A stretch of DNA of 64,000 nucleotides from Alcaligenes faecalis. GTDB taxonomy: Bacteria; Pseudomonadota; Gammaproteobacteria; Burkholderiales; Burkholderiaceae_B. The position numbers and the translations under genes were made by a program. The stretch lies in the NCBI RefSeq assembly GCF_009497775.1, contig NZ_CP031012.1:1674001-1738000 (forward strand). Direction: 5' to 3'. Each line of letters begins with the position of its first letter. Positions within the stretch are counted from its first letter, which is position 1. This document shows, piece by piece, positions 31,478 to 39,567 of this stretch. The notes beneath the pieces are model-generated. The model was not told the origin of the DNA and did not search any database. It worked only from the letters and a program-made list of their open reading frames with translations.

Positions 31478-32401
31478 ATGAGCAGAAAGAGCACAGGTCG
31501 TAGCGTTAAAAAAACCAGTAGTAGAAAGAAGACAGGGCCGGCAAGCCCGTCCCGATTTTTGAAGTCCGTTCTTGCCGCCGCCCTGACCAGTTTCGGGATT
31601 GCGACGGCCTGGCTTCATCCCCAGGGGTTGAACTGGCAAAGTCTTGAACCGTTTCTGGTATCCCTGGGTTGGCCCAGGGCGATGCAGCAGGACAGTGTGC
31701 CTGTCCCGGCCTCGGTTGATGGCTATGTTCAAACCTCCTTTGCGCAGTGTCCCCAGTTTTTTCCTGGCTCGCGGCCTGTCGTGCCCATGGCTTACACGCA
31801 AAGAGAATTGTGCTTCAGCTCTTTTGCGATTCTGCATAGCGGCCAAACCAAAACCCCGGTGTTTGTCGTCCAACGTCTGAATCGTCAGCAGATTCAGTCC
31901 GCCAAGGGCTTGAAGCGCACGGATCGTTTTTATGCCGAAGGTCGTTTGCCGCAGGCGGAACGAGCTGAGTTGAATGACTACAGAGGCTCGGGATTTTCGC
32001 GTGGGCATATGGCTCCGGCAGGGGATATGGCCTCGGAGCAAAGCATGGCCCAGAGTTTTTCTCTGGCCAATATGGTGCCGCAAAATCAGGTGCACAACGC
32101 CGGCCCCTGGAACAAGATCGAAGCCGATACCCGTAAATATGTGGCCCGTGCTGCAGGCAATGTGTATGTGTTTACCGGGCCTGTGTACGAGCGCAATGCC
32201 GCGACGATAGGCTCCAGCCAGGTGGCCGTTCCCAGCCATTTGTTCAAGTTGGTGTACGACGCGACCACAGGACGATCTTGGGTACATTGGCAGGCTAACC
32301 AGGCTTCGACCCGCGTTGGGCCTCCCATCAGCTACGAGGAGTTTGTAAGACGGACAGGCTTGCACTTGTTGCCTGACAGCAGTCTGAAAAGTTCGGGTTG
32401 A
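31478..32401 (+). CDS. DNA/RNA non-specific endonuclease (NUC1/NucA family)
   Basis: A 307-residue beta-beta-alpha metal nuclease. A basic N-terminus of about 30 residues leads to a hydrophobic segment (SVLAAALTSFGIATAWL) that acts as membrane anchor or signal. The catalytic motif is SRGHMAPAGDM, equivalent to the DRGH box with the general-base His, and the metal-binding Asn lies in NQVHNAGPWNKIE. It probably acts in the periplasm or outside the cell on nucleic acids. No inhibitor gene such as nuiA is evident next to it. Confidence 0.88.
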   Translation: MSRKSTGRSVKKTSSRKKTGPASPSRFLKSVLAAALTSFGIATAWLHPQGLNWQSLEPFLVSLGWPRAMQQDSVPVPASVDGYVQTSFAQCPQFFPGSRPVVPMAYTQRELCFSSFAILHSGQTKTPVFVVQRLNRQQIQSAKGLKRTDRFYAEGRLPQAERAELNDYRGSGFSRGHMAPAGDMASEQSMAQSFSLANMVPQNQVHNAGPWNKIEADTRKYVARAAGNVYVFTGPVYERNAATIGSSQVAVPSHLFKLVYDATTGRSWVHWQANQASTRVGPPISYEEFVRRTGLHLLPDSSLKSSG

Positions 32402-32435
32402 CGCAGGCACCTTGGCGTTTTGGCACTAGTCCGTT

Positions 32436-32861
32436 TTATTTATTGAGTATGGCGTGGACTTGATCTTCAGAAAAATACACGCTGTCCCCGACCTCAAAAA
32501 CGTGGTAACTGATGTTCTGTTCGCTGATGACACCCCGGAAATACGCCTTGGGAGTGGCTGGCAGTTGGGTGATACGAACACTGATGTAGCGCTCGCTGGT
32601 GTAAGAAACCAGCTGTACATGCATGCCCGGCTTCAAATCCAGGGCGCCTGGGAAACGGTCCAGGTCGTCATGGCTGACTACAACTCGGAATGCAGTGGGC
32701 CTGTGAATGACATAGGCTTCCTTCAGCCGGAGATGTAGAGTCAGGATCTGTTGTGCTTGTGCGCTGATTGGCGCGCCCGAATATCGGACTTCCTGCTCCA
32801 GTTCGGAATTGGGCGTCAGATTCAAGATTTGGGCCAACAGCAAAAATTGTTCTTGAGTCAT
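32436..32861 (-). CDS. Hypothetical protein, 141 residues
   Basis: Not recognised. The ATG at 32861 is taken; a TTG three codons earlier is in frame, but neither has a clear ribosome site. The N-terminal 60 residues are helical (MTQEQFLLLAQILNL). The rest is a series of short strands (FRVVVSHDDL, MHVQLVSYTSERYISVRI, YHVFEVGDSVYFSED) suggesting a small beta-barrel or PilZ/Tudor-like fold. There is no signal peptide. It is convergent with the nuclease gene and divergent from the lipoprotein gene. Confidence 0.6.
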   Translation of the reverse strand: MTQEQFLLLAQILNLTPNSELEQEVRYSGAPISAQAQQILTLHLRLKEAYVIHRPTAFRVVVSHDDLDRFPGALDLKPGMHVQLVSYTSERYISVRITQLPATPKAYFRGVISEQNISYHVFEVGDSVYFSEDQVHAILNK

Positions 32862-32992
32862 AAATTGCAAATTATCCGGAAAGGGAATCGACGGGCTTTG
32901 GAGGCTCAGGGTACAGTGTTCCTATTGTCCGCGATCGGTTCTGATTTCGATTCGCGGTAATTGCAATAAAGATTTTTTGTAGGGAAAACACA

Positions 32993-33235
32993 ATGATGGT
33001 TCGACGTCTGATTCAAAGTTGCGCGGTGCTCGGTCTGGCCGCTTTGATGGCAGCTTGTTCCTCCGCGAAGCCCGGTGGTGGCCCCGTGTCAAAACTCTTT
33101 AATGAATGCACCTGGGACCGTGAGTCCTGCATGCACGAGGGCCGTTACGAAGCCGGTGAAAGCGAGTACGCCGAGCGTGAGGCGCGGGATTTGAATCGTC
33201 AGTCTGCCGCACGTTTGCGTCGTAGCGGTCTGTAA
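32993..33235 (+). CDS. Small lipoprotein
   Basis: An 80-residue precursor with a lipobox, ALMAAC (Cys about residue 22), after a basic hydrophobic signal. The mature part is short, charged and has two further cysteines (NECTWDRESCMHEGRYE). Tyr-, Glu- and Arg-rich helices follow, ending in RRSGL. AGGGAAA precedes the ATG. It is probably membrane-anchored in the periplasm. The function is unknown and the family was not recognised. It precedes the BASS-type transporter on the same strand. Confidence 0.78.
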   Translation: MMVRRLIQSCAVLGLAALMAACSSAKPGGGPVSKLFNECTWDRESCMHEGRYEAGESEYAEREARDLNRQSAARLRRSGL

Positions 33236-33287
33236 ATAGCTTTCTCACGGCAGTGCCGGAGTTGTTCAGCCAAGCGAGGTGCTGACC

Positions 33288-34247
33288 GTGATTCGTGATG
33301 TGTTGGAAAGCCGGCAAATCGCCATTTATTTTGTGGCGATGTTGCTGGCCGCATTGATGGCCAGTCTCTGGGTGATGCCAGCCAGTCTGGTTGACTGGAT
33401 CAATCCGGCGCTGGCTTTCATGTTGTATGTCACCTTTTTGCAGGTGCCTATCGCTCAATTGGGCAAAGCGCTGACTCAACTGCGCTTTCTGGCCGTTTTG
33501 CTCCTGGCCAACTTTGTCCTGATTCCTCTTTTAGTCTTTGCGCTGATGCCCTTGCTGCCAGATCACACCATGCTACGCCTGGGTGTGCTGCTGGTCTTGC
33601 TGGCTCCTTGCATTGATTACGTGGTTACTTTCGCCCAGTTAGGTCGTGCCGATGCTCGCGCACTTCTGGCCGCCACGCCGGTGCTGCTGGTCGTGCAAAT
33701 GCTGCTCCTGCCTCTGTTTTTGAAACTGGCGCTGGGAGAGCAGTTCGGTTTGTATATCAAGGCCGGGCCATTTCTGGACGCCTTCTTTTACCTGATTCTG
33801 ATTCCGCTCTTGCTGGCGGGGGCGACCCAATACCTTGCTGGTAAAAGTCGCACTTGGTCGCAGATCCAGACGCGTCTGGGCTTGGCTCCCGTTCCTGCTA
33901 CTGCCTTGGTGTTGTTCATCGTAGTGGCGGCCGTTCTGCGGCAGTTGGAACCGGCACTGGATGTCTTGTGGCGAGTGTTGCCGGTGTATGTGCTGTTTGC
34001 CATCCTGGCACCTGTGATCGGCTGGACACTGGCGCGGCAAACGCGTCTGGCCGTCCCCTTGCGACGTGCTGTGGCTTTCAGCAGCGCGACGCGCAATTCT
34101 TTGGTTGTGCTGCCTTTGGCCCTGGCGATTCCAGGTGCCTTGCCGTTGTTGCCAGCCATCATTTTGACGCAGACCTTGGTGGAGCTGCTGGCGCAGTTGG
34201 TCTATGTGCGTGTGCTGGCTCGCTGCGGGCAAAACGAACAGGCTTGA
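33288..34247 (+). CDS. Bile acid:sodium symporter (BASS) / arsenite permease-like transporter
   Basis: A ten-span membrane transporter of about 319 residues. The conserved NPALAFMLYVTFLQVPI and LLAPCIDYVVTFAQLGRADA regions resemble ACR3-like and BASS proteins. The GTG at 33288 is preferred because GAGG ends 8 bases before it; a GTG three codons earlier overlaps that site. No arsR, arsC or other arsenic gene lies nearby, so an arsenite role is not supported by context and the substrate stays open. Confidence 0.85.
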   Translation: MIRDVLESRQIAIYFVAMLLAALMASLWVMPASLVDWINPALAFMLYVTFLQVPIAQLGKALTQLRFLAVLLLANFVLIPLLVFALMPLLPDHTMLRLGVLLVLLAPCIDYVVTFAQLGRADARALLAATPVLLVVQMLLLPLFLKLALGEQFGLYIKAGPFLDAFFYLILIPLLLAGATQYLAGKSRTWSQIQTRLGLAPVPATALVLFIVVAAVLRQLEPALDVLWRVLPVYVLFAILAPVIGWTLARQTRLAVPLRRAVAFSSATRNSLVVLPLALAIPGALPLLPAIILTQTLVELLAQLVYVRVLARCGQNEQA

Positions 34248-34627
34248 GCGGGATCCTTGAGCAGGCTCGCTGTTTATTGGCTTATGGGTTTTAGGCCTCC
34301 TTTTTAACAGCCTTCCTCTAAACCTGTTTCTCTTCTCAAGTGGTTGATTAAAAACGATTTTTATTGGCTTAGCGTTGATTCTTTTCCCAAGATGGAGAGG
34401 GACGATCTTTCCGCCTGACACCCGCGCAAACCGCCTGTTCTTCAACATGAATTCCCACTAGAAAACCGCCGCAAAATTGCGCGGTTTTTTCTTATACAGC
34501 TTATAAAAAAAATCACATGGCGATTGGGTAGCCAAGCTCTATGATCTGCTCCGCCTCAGTGCTGAGTGCAACATCATGTTGCGGGCATGTTCTGTGTCCG
34601 CCTTCTATTACTTGGGAAATCTTCAAA
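34248..34627. other. Intergenic region between the BASS-type and AmiS/UreI genes
   Basis: No gene is visible. An intrinsic terminator lies at 34462-34490 (AAAACCGC and GCGGTTTT, then T-rich). The last 130 bases form the leader of the AmiS/UreI gene and contain short inverted segments. No ykkC/guanidine riboswitch motif could be identified in it. Confidence 0.5.
34462..34490 (+). terminator. Intrinsic terminator upstream of the AmiS/UreI gene
   Basis: AAAACCGC at 34462-34469 pairs with GCGGTTTT from 34481, followed by further T and CTTAT. Confidence 0.8.
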
Positions 34628-35164
34628 ATGCTAGTTGCCGCTTTTCTGGCGTTTGCAGGCCTGTGCCTGTTCGTTAATGGTGTTCGTCTCTACTACTCTG
34701 AAGGCCATCACGCTGGCAGACTGGTGGACGCCAAAGATGCTGCCATCGTGAATTTGTTCACTGCCGTGCTGGGATTCATCTGCATGTCCCACATCCTGAA
34801 CCCCGCCAACAGCACCGTGTACTCGCCCTTGTCCGCCATTTACCTGGGCCTGTTCGCCCTGACCTATTTCTGGGTGGGGGTGAACGCCTTTACCGGCAGC
34901 GACGGCCGTGCGCTGGGCTGGTATTCCTTGGTGGTGGCATGTATCGCCGTTCCTGCCGCAATTACGAATTTGAGTGTTGCCGAGCGGATTTTTGATTACT
35001 GGCAAGTCCTGAGCTGGCTGTCCTGGGCCGTGCTGTGGTTCATGTTCTTCTTGCTGCTGGTCCTGAACAAACCCATAGCCCGCCTGACCGGATTGGTATC
35101 CGCCGTGCAGGGCGTGCTGACGGCTTTGCTGCCTGCCTTGTTGTATTTCTGGGGTGTGATTTAA
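34628..35164 (+). CDS. AmiS/UreI-family urea/amide channel
   Basis: A 178-residue protein with six membrane spans. Its layout follows Helicobacter UreI closely: NGVRLYY after span 1, AAIVNLFTAVLGF, FALTYFWVGVNAF, LGWYSLVV, IAVPAAITNL, LSWLSWAVLWFM and a final GVLTALLPALLYFWG. The family forms proton-gated urea or short-chain amide channels. The ATG at 34628 places the first span at the N-terminus. No urease, urea carboxylase or amidase gene lies within the window, so this is an orphan channel gene. Urea versus amide specificity cannot be decided from the sequence. Confidence 0.85.
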   Translation: MLVAAFLAFAGLCLFVNGVRLYYSEGHHAGRLVDAKDAAIVNLFTAVLGFICMSHILNPANSTVYSPLSAIYLGLFALTYFWVGVNAFTGSDGRALGWYSLVVACIAVPAAITNLSVAERIFDYWQVLSWLSWAVLWFMFFLLLVLNKPIARLTGLVSAVQGVLTALLPALLYFWGVI

Positions 35165-35188
35165 GGTCGGATAATGACTGCTTAAAAC

Positions 35189-35220
35189 AAAAAGGCCTGG
35201 TATTCGTATCGGGCTTTTTT
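35189..35220 (+). terminator. Intrinsic terminator after the AmiS/UreI gene
   Basis: GGCCTGGTA and TATCGGGCT form a stem with some G-T pairs, capped by a TTCG tetraloop, with A5 before and T6 after. Confidence 0.8.
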
Positions 35221-35839
35221 GTATGTGTACCAATCGGATGTTCTATCCTAATCCTGATGCTTCACTGCTTCTACTTAATTGTCTATAGAGGGTGGCATGT
35301 TTTTCTGGTTATGAAGCTTTTCTGCTTCCAAAAAACTATATCTGGTTTTAATTAGATGTCTTGAGTATTATCTTTCAATTATTGCTCTGCCGAGAAGAAT
35401 GAAAAGGCTGGTTTTGGCAGTGGCAGTGGTAGCAGTATTAGCTGGCTACGTCTCAAGCGTGCATCTATCCTTCGCCCAGGCTGGGTCTCCGGAGTGACTC
35501 GAAAAAGCGGATATGGCTATGGGGAGAATAACCAAGACGTTGGGTGTATGTATTCCGACAGGCGTAGCAAGAAGGTGAATACTTAAAGCTCACTCTATTT
35601 TTTATTTTATGAAAAGAACTTTTTTTTTTAGTTCTGGTCATACTTGCTTGTGCTGGCGGATTGCTGAAATTTTCTTGTCCTTGCCGTATTTTTTTATGGT
35701 TATTGATCTAGATGGGTAGTGTCGTACTGCATCAGGGTTAATACTAGAGGGCTGGTTAATTTTTATCATTGCTATAGTATTTAGTGCAATTCAGCATGGC
35801 CGTGCATATTTTTGACTTTTACATTCAGGAGGTTTGGAC
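35221..35839. other. AT-rich accessory stretch without a firm gene
   Basis: GC content drops here relative to neighbours. Apart from a doubtful 32-codon frame at 35399-35497, a second short start at 35609 (MKRTFFF) runs into ten consecutive T; removal of one T would open a lipoprotein-like frame (LVLVILACAGG). Both look like degraded or unusual small genes. A TATAGT -10-like element near 35773 may serve the peptide gene at 35840. The 14-base segment at 35490-35503 resembles part of the downstream tRNA-Leu. Confidence 0.45.
35399..35497 (+). CDS. Possible signal-peptide-like mini-protein, 32 residues
   Basis: Starts MKRLVLAVAVVAVLAGYVSS and ends FAQAGSPE, which looks like a Sec signal with a cleavage site and almost no mature part. 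Just before its stop, the adjacent frame stays open to 35583 and encodes a polar tail (SGYGYGENNQDVGCMYSDRR). A single frameshift would therefore join a signal peptide to a plausible exported peptide. It may be a broken gene. The ribosome site is weak (GAGAAG). Confidence 0.3.
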   Translation: MKRLVLAVAVVAVLAGYVSSVHLSFAQAGSPE

Positions 35840-35944
35840 GTGAATGGTAATCCTTCTCCCAATCCAGCCCCCAAGCCTGACCCGGAACCTAAGCCTATGC
35901 GTTGGCCTAGCGACTTTCCGGGTAAGCATGACAGGCAGGATTAG
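35840..35944 (+). CDS. Tiny proline-rich peptide, paralogue 1 (34 residues)
   Basis: Reads from GTG at 35840, preceded by a very strong AGGAGG seven bases upstream, to TAG at 35942. The first 19 residues alternate Pro with Asn, Ser, Lys, Asp or Glu. The last 15 before the final residue read PMRWPSDFPGKHDRQ, followed by Asp. The same 15 residues end the gene at 36282-36416, although 10 of the 15 codons differ by synonymous changes. That is strong internal evidence for selection on the peptide. No signal peptide or membrane span is present. A terminator follows 18 bases after the stop. No family is recognised. Confidence 0.75.
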   Translation: MNGNPSPNPAPKPDPEPKPMRWPSDFPGKHDRQD

Positions 35945-35962
35945 TCGGGACTTGATGAATAA

Positions 35963-35990
35963 AGCCGCTCCATGTGGGCGGCTTTTTTTG
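35963..35990 (+). terminator. Intrinsic terminator after proline-rich peptide 1
   Basis: AGCCGC pairs with GCGGCT around a 9-base loop, followed by seven T and a G. Confidence 0.85.
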
Positions 35991-36281
35991 TTTCTGGAGC
36001 ATTGTGTTCAGATAGCCGCAGCAAGCTGCCTTTGCAGACTTGTTTCGGTGCAGGGGAGGGCGTGGGGCGCCTACGCATATTGTCAGCTTCCTCGGCTTTG
36101 AAGCCCCATGGTTGCGCGCTTGCTTTTGTAAGCCCTGAGTGGCCTGCTCATCAGGTGACTTATGTCAAAAGACATTGTCTGCATCGTGCAACTAGGAATA
36201 AATGTTATTTCTTGTTAAATGTTACTAAACTATATAATCGCCAAGGAATGATAGTCATTCTTGTTTTCACACAGAGGAAAG

Positions 36282-36416
36282 ATGGGTATGCAAAACAATC
36301 CAAAGCCAAGCCCAAATCCGGATCCCAGGCCGACCCCTGATCCGGCGCCTGCTCCCAGCCCGCAACCTATGCGCTGGCCCAGTGATTTCCCGGGGAAACA
36401 TGATCGACAAACGTAA
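36282..36416 (+). CDS. Tiny proline-rich peptide, paralogue 2 (44 residues)
   Basis: Begins at ATG 36282 or the in-frame ATG 36288; AGAGGAAA lies upstream. The N-terminal 28 residues are mostly Pro alternating with Asn, Lys, Ser, Asp, Arg, Thr and Ala. The C-terminus is PMRWPSDFPGKHDRQ plus Thr, identical over those 15 residues to the gene at 35840. The proline tract is ten residues longer than in paralogue 1. The stretch between the two genes (35990-36281) is AT-rich and shows no other gene. Function unknown; no secretion signal is visible. Confidence 0.75.
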   Translation: MGMQNNPKPSPNPDPRPTPDPAPAPSPQPMRWPSDFPGKHDRQT

Positions 36417-36663
36417 TTTTTGAGTGGGAATATGCAGAGGGAAGTGCCAGATGGAGAGCTTTCCTGGCGAGGCTGAAGTTTGTGTTTCTTGCGCCCACGC
36501 GAATGCCGTGTCAATTAAATGACGCTAGTTTTATTAAGGGAGCAACTGAGGCCTACAACAACAGGGCCTGGAAACAGGCTATTAAAAGCCAGTAGGGGAG
36601 TAGAAAAACTGAACCGTTGATTTGTTTAAAATTGATTTTTCTAAATCAACGGTTTTCGTTTGA
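36417..36663. other. Short region between proline-rich peptide 2 and tRNA-Leu
   Basis: A 37-codon frame beginning GTG near 36480 and ending TAG near 36592 (C-terminus AYNNRAWKQAIKSQ) has an imperfect GAGG site; it is too weak to call. An inverted repeat AACCGTTGATTT / AAATCAACGGTT around 36611-36655 lies next to the tRNA 3' end and is a probable terminator-like hairpin. Confidence 0.45.
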
Positions 36664-36748
36664 TGGTGCGAACGGAGAGACTCGAACTCTCACACCTCTC
36701 GGCGCCAGAACCTAAATCTGGTGCGTCTACCAATTCCGCCACGTTCGC
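36664..36748 (-). tRNA. tRNA-Leu (anticodon UAG)
   Basis: On the minus strand the sequence starts GCGAACGTGGCGGAATTGGT and ends in TTCGCACCA. The acceptor stem GCGAACG pairs with CGTTCGC. The anticodon arm is CCAGA-TTTAGGT-TCTGG, with anticodon TAG. A long variable arm (GCGCCGAGAGGTGT region) is typical of class II tRNA-Leu. The T-arm is GAGAG-TTCGAGT-CTCTC, and the 3' CCA is encoded. The AT-rich accessory stretch lies directly beyond its 3' end. Confidence 0.96.
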
Positions 36749-36871
36749 AACACGAAAGAAGTAGATTCTAGCGTGGATTTTCACCCTAGGCAAGTAGTCA
36801 GCCCTATGGGGCAGCAAATTGATTAGGGGCCATCCTGATGTGGCCCCTACGCATTTTCATACTGCTTTGTT

Positions 36872-38089
36872 TTATTGGCGTTTCGGGTTTTTGGCGATCA
36901 ATCCGCGTACCTGCCAATCGGCCTGTTGCTCGGCGCTGATCCCCAGATCATTCAGAATTTCTTCTGTGTCCTGGCCCAGATGTGGAGCAGGGCGGTAGAT
37001 GCCGCCGGGGGTGTCGCTTAGCTTGGGAACAATTCCCGGAACTTTAAGTGGTGTGCCATCGGGCAGACGGTTGTCCAGCAGCATGTCGCGGGCCTGGTAG
37101 TGCGGGTCGGCAGCTATATCAGCAATATCGTAGACACGGCCAGCAGGAACGCCAGCCTGGTCCAGAATTTCCAGCACCTTGTCCAGCTCCAGAGCGCTGG
37201 CCCAGTGGCCGATGGCGGCATCGATCACGCCTGCATTTCGGGCGCGGCCATCGTTGTGGGCGTAGTCGGGGTTGTCAGCCATATCAGCTCGGCCAATCGC
37301 ACTCATCAAGCGCTTGAAAATGCTGTCGCCATTACCCGCAATCAGGGCATATTTCCCGTCCTTGCAGACATACGCATTGCTAGGCGTGATACCGGGCAGA
37401 CTGCTGCCGGCAGGCTCTCGTATGGCGCCAAAGGCGGAGTATTCCGGTAGCAGGCTTTCCATCATGTTGAAGACGGATTCGTACAGAGCCACGTCAATAT
37501 ATTGTCCTGCGCCCTGGTTTTGCTCGCGCTGGCGCAGGGCCATCATGATGCCGATCACGCCATGCAAGGCGGCCAGCGAGTCGCCAATGGACACGCCAAC
37601 GCGCACTGGCGGGCGTCCGGCTTCACCGCTCAGATGGCGCAAGCCGCCCATGGCTTCACCAATGACGCCAAAGCCGGGTTTGTCCTTGTAGGGGCCGGTC
37701 TGGCCGTAGCCGGACACGCGCAGCATGATCAGGCCCGGGTTGATGGCTTTCAGGTCTTCCCAGCCCAACCCCCATTCTTCCAGGGCGCCGGGGCGGAAGT
37801 TTTCGATCAGGATGTCACACTCTTTAACCAGTGCGCGCACCACGTCCTGGCACTCGGCCTGTCGCAGATCCAAAGCCAGAGACTTTTTGTTACGGGATTG
37901 CACCTCCCACCATACCGAGTTACCGTCATGCAGCAAACGCCATTTACGCAAGGGGTCGCCGCCTTTAGGGGATTCGATCTTGATAACGTCCGCGCCAAAT
38001 TCGCCCAGGATCTTGGCGGCAAAGGGGCCGGCGATCAATTGGCCCAGCTCCAGGACCCGGATGCCGCCTAAAGGGGTATTCATGTGCAT
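36872..38089 (-). CDS. CaiB/BaiF (family III) CoA-transferase
   Basis: A 405-residue family III CoA-transferase that swaps CoA between carboxylic acids through a covalent Asp intermediate. Recognisable elements are GIRVLELGQLIAGPFAAKILGE at the N-terminus, DVIKIESP, the GYGQTGPYKDKPGF loop, and VSIGDSLAALHGVIGIMMA with the catalytic Asp near residue 174. The length is standard. Starts at 38089 and two codons later (both ATG) are possible. No dehydrogenase or lyase partner is adjacent, so the acid substrate cannot be assigned. It diverges from tig. Confidence 0.88.
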   Translation of the reverse strand: MHMNTPLGGIRVLELGQLIAGPFAAKILGEFGADVIKIESPKGGDPLRKWRLLHDGNSVWWEVQSRNKKSLALDLRQAECQDVVRALVKECDILIENFRPGALEEWGLGWEDLKAINPGLIMLRVSGYGQTGPYKDKPGFGVIGEAMGGLRHLSGEAGRPPVRVGVSIGDSLAALHGVIGIMMALRQREQNQGAGQYIDVALYESVFNMMESLLPEYSAFGAIREPAGSSLPGITPSNAYVCKDGKYALIAGNGDSIFKRLMSAIGRADMADNPDYAHNDGRARNAGVIDAAIGHWASALELDKVLEILDQAGVPAGRVYDIADIAADPHYQARDMLLDNRLPDGTPLKVPGIVPKLSDTPGGIYRPAPHLGQDTEEILNDLGISAEQQADWQVRGLIAKNPKRQ

Positions 38090-38256
38090 GTCAGTCTTGC
38101 GTAGGGAAGGTAAAGTAAGGGATCATAGTCCGGCACGGCTGTATTGTCTTGACAGGAAATTATGATTCAAAATACGTTTGTTTGGATTTACCGTGCCAGT
38201 TTCCGGTAAAATGCCGGATTACTCTTATCAATTACTCAATTTAATATAGGTCTTCA

Positions 38257-39567
38257 ATGCAGCCCGAGGTTGAAATTCTGTCCGGCTTGGAGCGCCGAGT
38301 CGATGTGGTCGTTTCGGTGGCCGACGTAGAAAAACAAGTCCAGGCCCAGCTCAAGCGTGTGGCTCGTACGGCCAAGGTACAGGGCTTCCGTCCCGGTAAA
38401 GCGCCTTTGTCCGTTGTCGAGCGCAGCCACGGCCCTGGTATCCGTTACGACGCCATCAACGAAGAAATTGGCAAAGCCCTGGACAAAGTGATCCAGGACT
38501 CCAATCTGCGCGTTGCTGGTACTCCGAATCTGGAAGCCAAAGAAGGCGAGCCTGCTGAAGGCACCATGGCCTTTACCGCTACCTTCGAAATTTACCCAGA
38601 AGTGGCCCTGCCCGATCTGTCCAAGCTGGAAATCAAGCGTGCCAACACGCCTGTGACCGACGAAGACATCCAGCGCACTGTAGACGTGCTGCGCAAGCAA
38701 CGCGCCAACTACGAATCCAGCGCTGACCGTGAAGCCCAGGAAGATGACCGCATCACTCTGGACTTTGTGGGCACCATCGACGGCGTCGCCTTTGAAGGCG
38801 GTAGCGCTGAAGGTTTCCAATACCTGCAAGGTCGTGGCCGCATGCTGCCCGAGTTTGAAACTGCCGTTGCCGGCATGAAAGCAGGCGAAACCAAAACATT
38901 CCCCCTGGAATTCCCTGCCGACTACACCGGCAAGGAAGTGGCTGGCAAAACCGCCGAATTCAAGATCACCGTGACAGACGTGGCCCAGCCAGTTCTGCCC
39001 GAAATGGATGCTGAATTTGCCAAGTCCCTGGGTCAGGCTGAAGGTGATGTGGCTGCTTTGCTGGCTGACATCCGTGCCAACATCGAGCGCGAAATCAAGG
39101 CTCGTGTGCACGCTCGCAACAAATCCGCCGTGATGGACGCTTTGCTGTCTGCCAGCGAATTTGACGTGCCCAAGGCTCTGGTGGACAACGACGTGCAAGG
39201 TCGCATCGCTTCGGCTCGCGCTGAACTGAAAGACCGTGGCGTGCCTGACGCAGACAAGATGCCTATCCCTGCCGAAGCTTTCCAGGAAGAATCCACCCGC
39301 CGCGTGCGTCTGGGTCTGCTGGTCTCCGAGCTGGTCAAGGCTGCTGAACTGCAAGCCAAGCCCGAGCAGGTTCGTGCCCGCATCGAAGAATTTGCCCAGA
39401 ACTACGAACAGCCCGCCCAAGTGGTGGCCTACTACTTGTCCGATCGCCAGCGTCGCGCCGAGATTGAGGCAGTTGTACTCGAAGACAACGTTGTCGAGCA
39501 CGTACTGTCCCAGGCCAAGGTGTCCGACGAGGAGGTGGCGTTCGACCAAATCATGGGAACCAACTAA
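38257..39567 (+). CDS. tig: Trigger factor, ribosome-associated chaperone and prolyl isomerase
   Basis: Binds the ribosome exit tunnel and assists nascent chains. It has 436 residues, the usual length. The N-terminal ribosome-binding domain contains a signature-like loop ([17 protein letters not shown], residues about 45-62). The FKBP-type isomerase domain lies near residues 160-250 ([20 protein letters not shown]). The C-terminal helical chaperone arms follow. The last base of the stop codon overlaps the first base of clpP. Confidence 0.97.
   Translation: MQPEVEILSGLERRVDVVVSVADVEKQVQAQLKRVARTAKVQGFRPGKAPLSVVERSHGPGIRYDAINEEIGKALDKVIQDSNLRVAGTPNLEAKEGEPAEGTMAFTATFEIYPEVALPDLSKLEIKRANTPVTDEDIQRTVDVLRKQRANYESSADREAQEDDRITLDFVGTIDGVAFEGGSAEGFQYLQGRGRMLPEFETAVAGMKAGETKTFPLEFPADYTGKEVAGKTAEFKITVTDVAQPVLPEMDAEFAKSLGQAEGDVAALLADIRANIEREIKARVHARNKSAVMDALLSASEFDVPKALVDNDVQGRIASARAELKDRGVPDADKMPIPAEAFQEESTRRVRLGLLVSELVKAAELQAKPEQVRARIEEFAQNYEQPAQVVAYYLSDRQRRAEIEAVVLEDNVVEHVLSQAKVSDEEVAFDQIMGTN

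Noticed and set aside
33288..34247. Arsenite resistance operon
   Set aside because: The transporter resembles ACR3 only at superfamily level, and no arsR, arsC or arsH is nearby.
34491..34627. Possible guanidine or urea-related riboswitch before the AmiS/UreI gene
   Set aside because: None of the conserved ykkC-type or mini-ykkC sequence blocks could be found in the leader.
36480..36592. 37-codon frame ending AYNNRAWKQAIKSQ
   Set aside because: The ribosome site is imperfect, the start is GTG and there is no paralogue in the window; too little to call.
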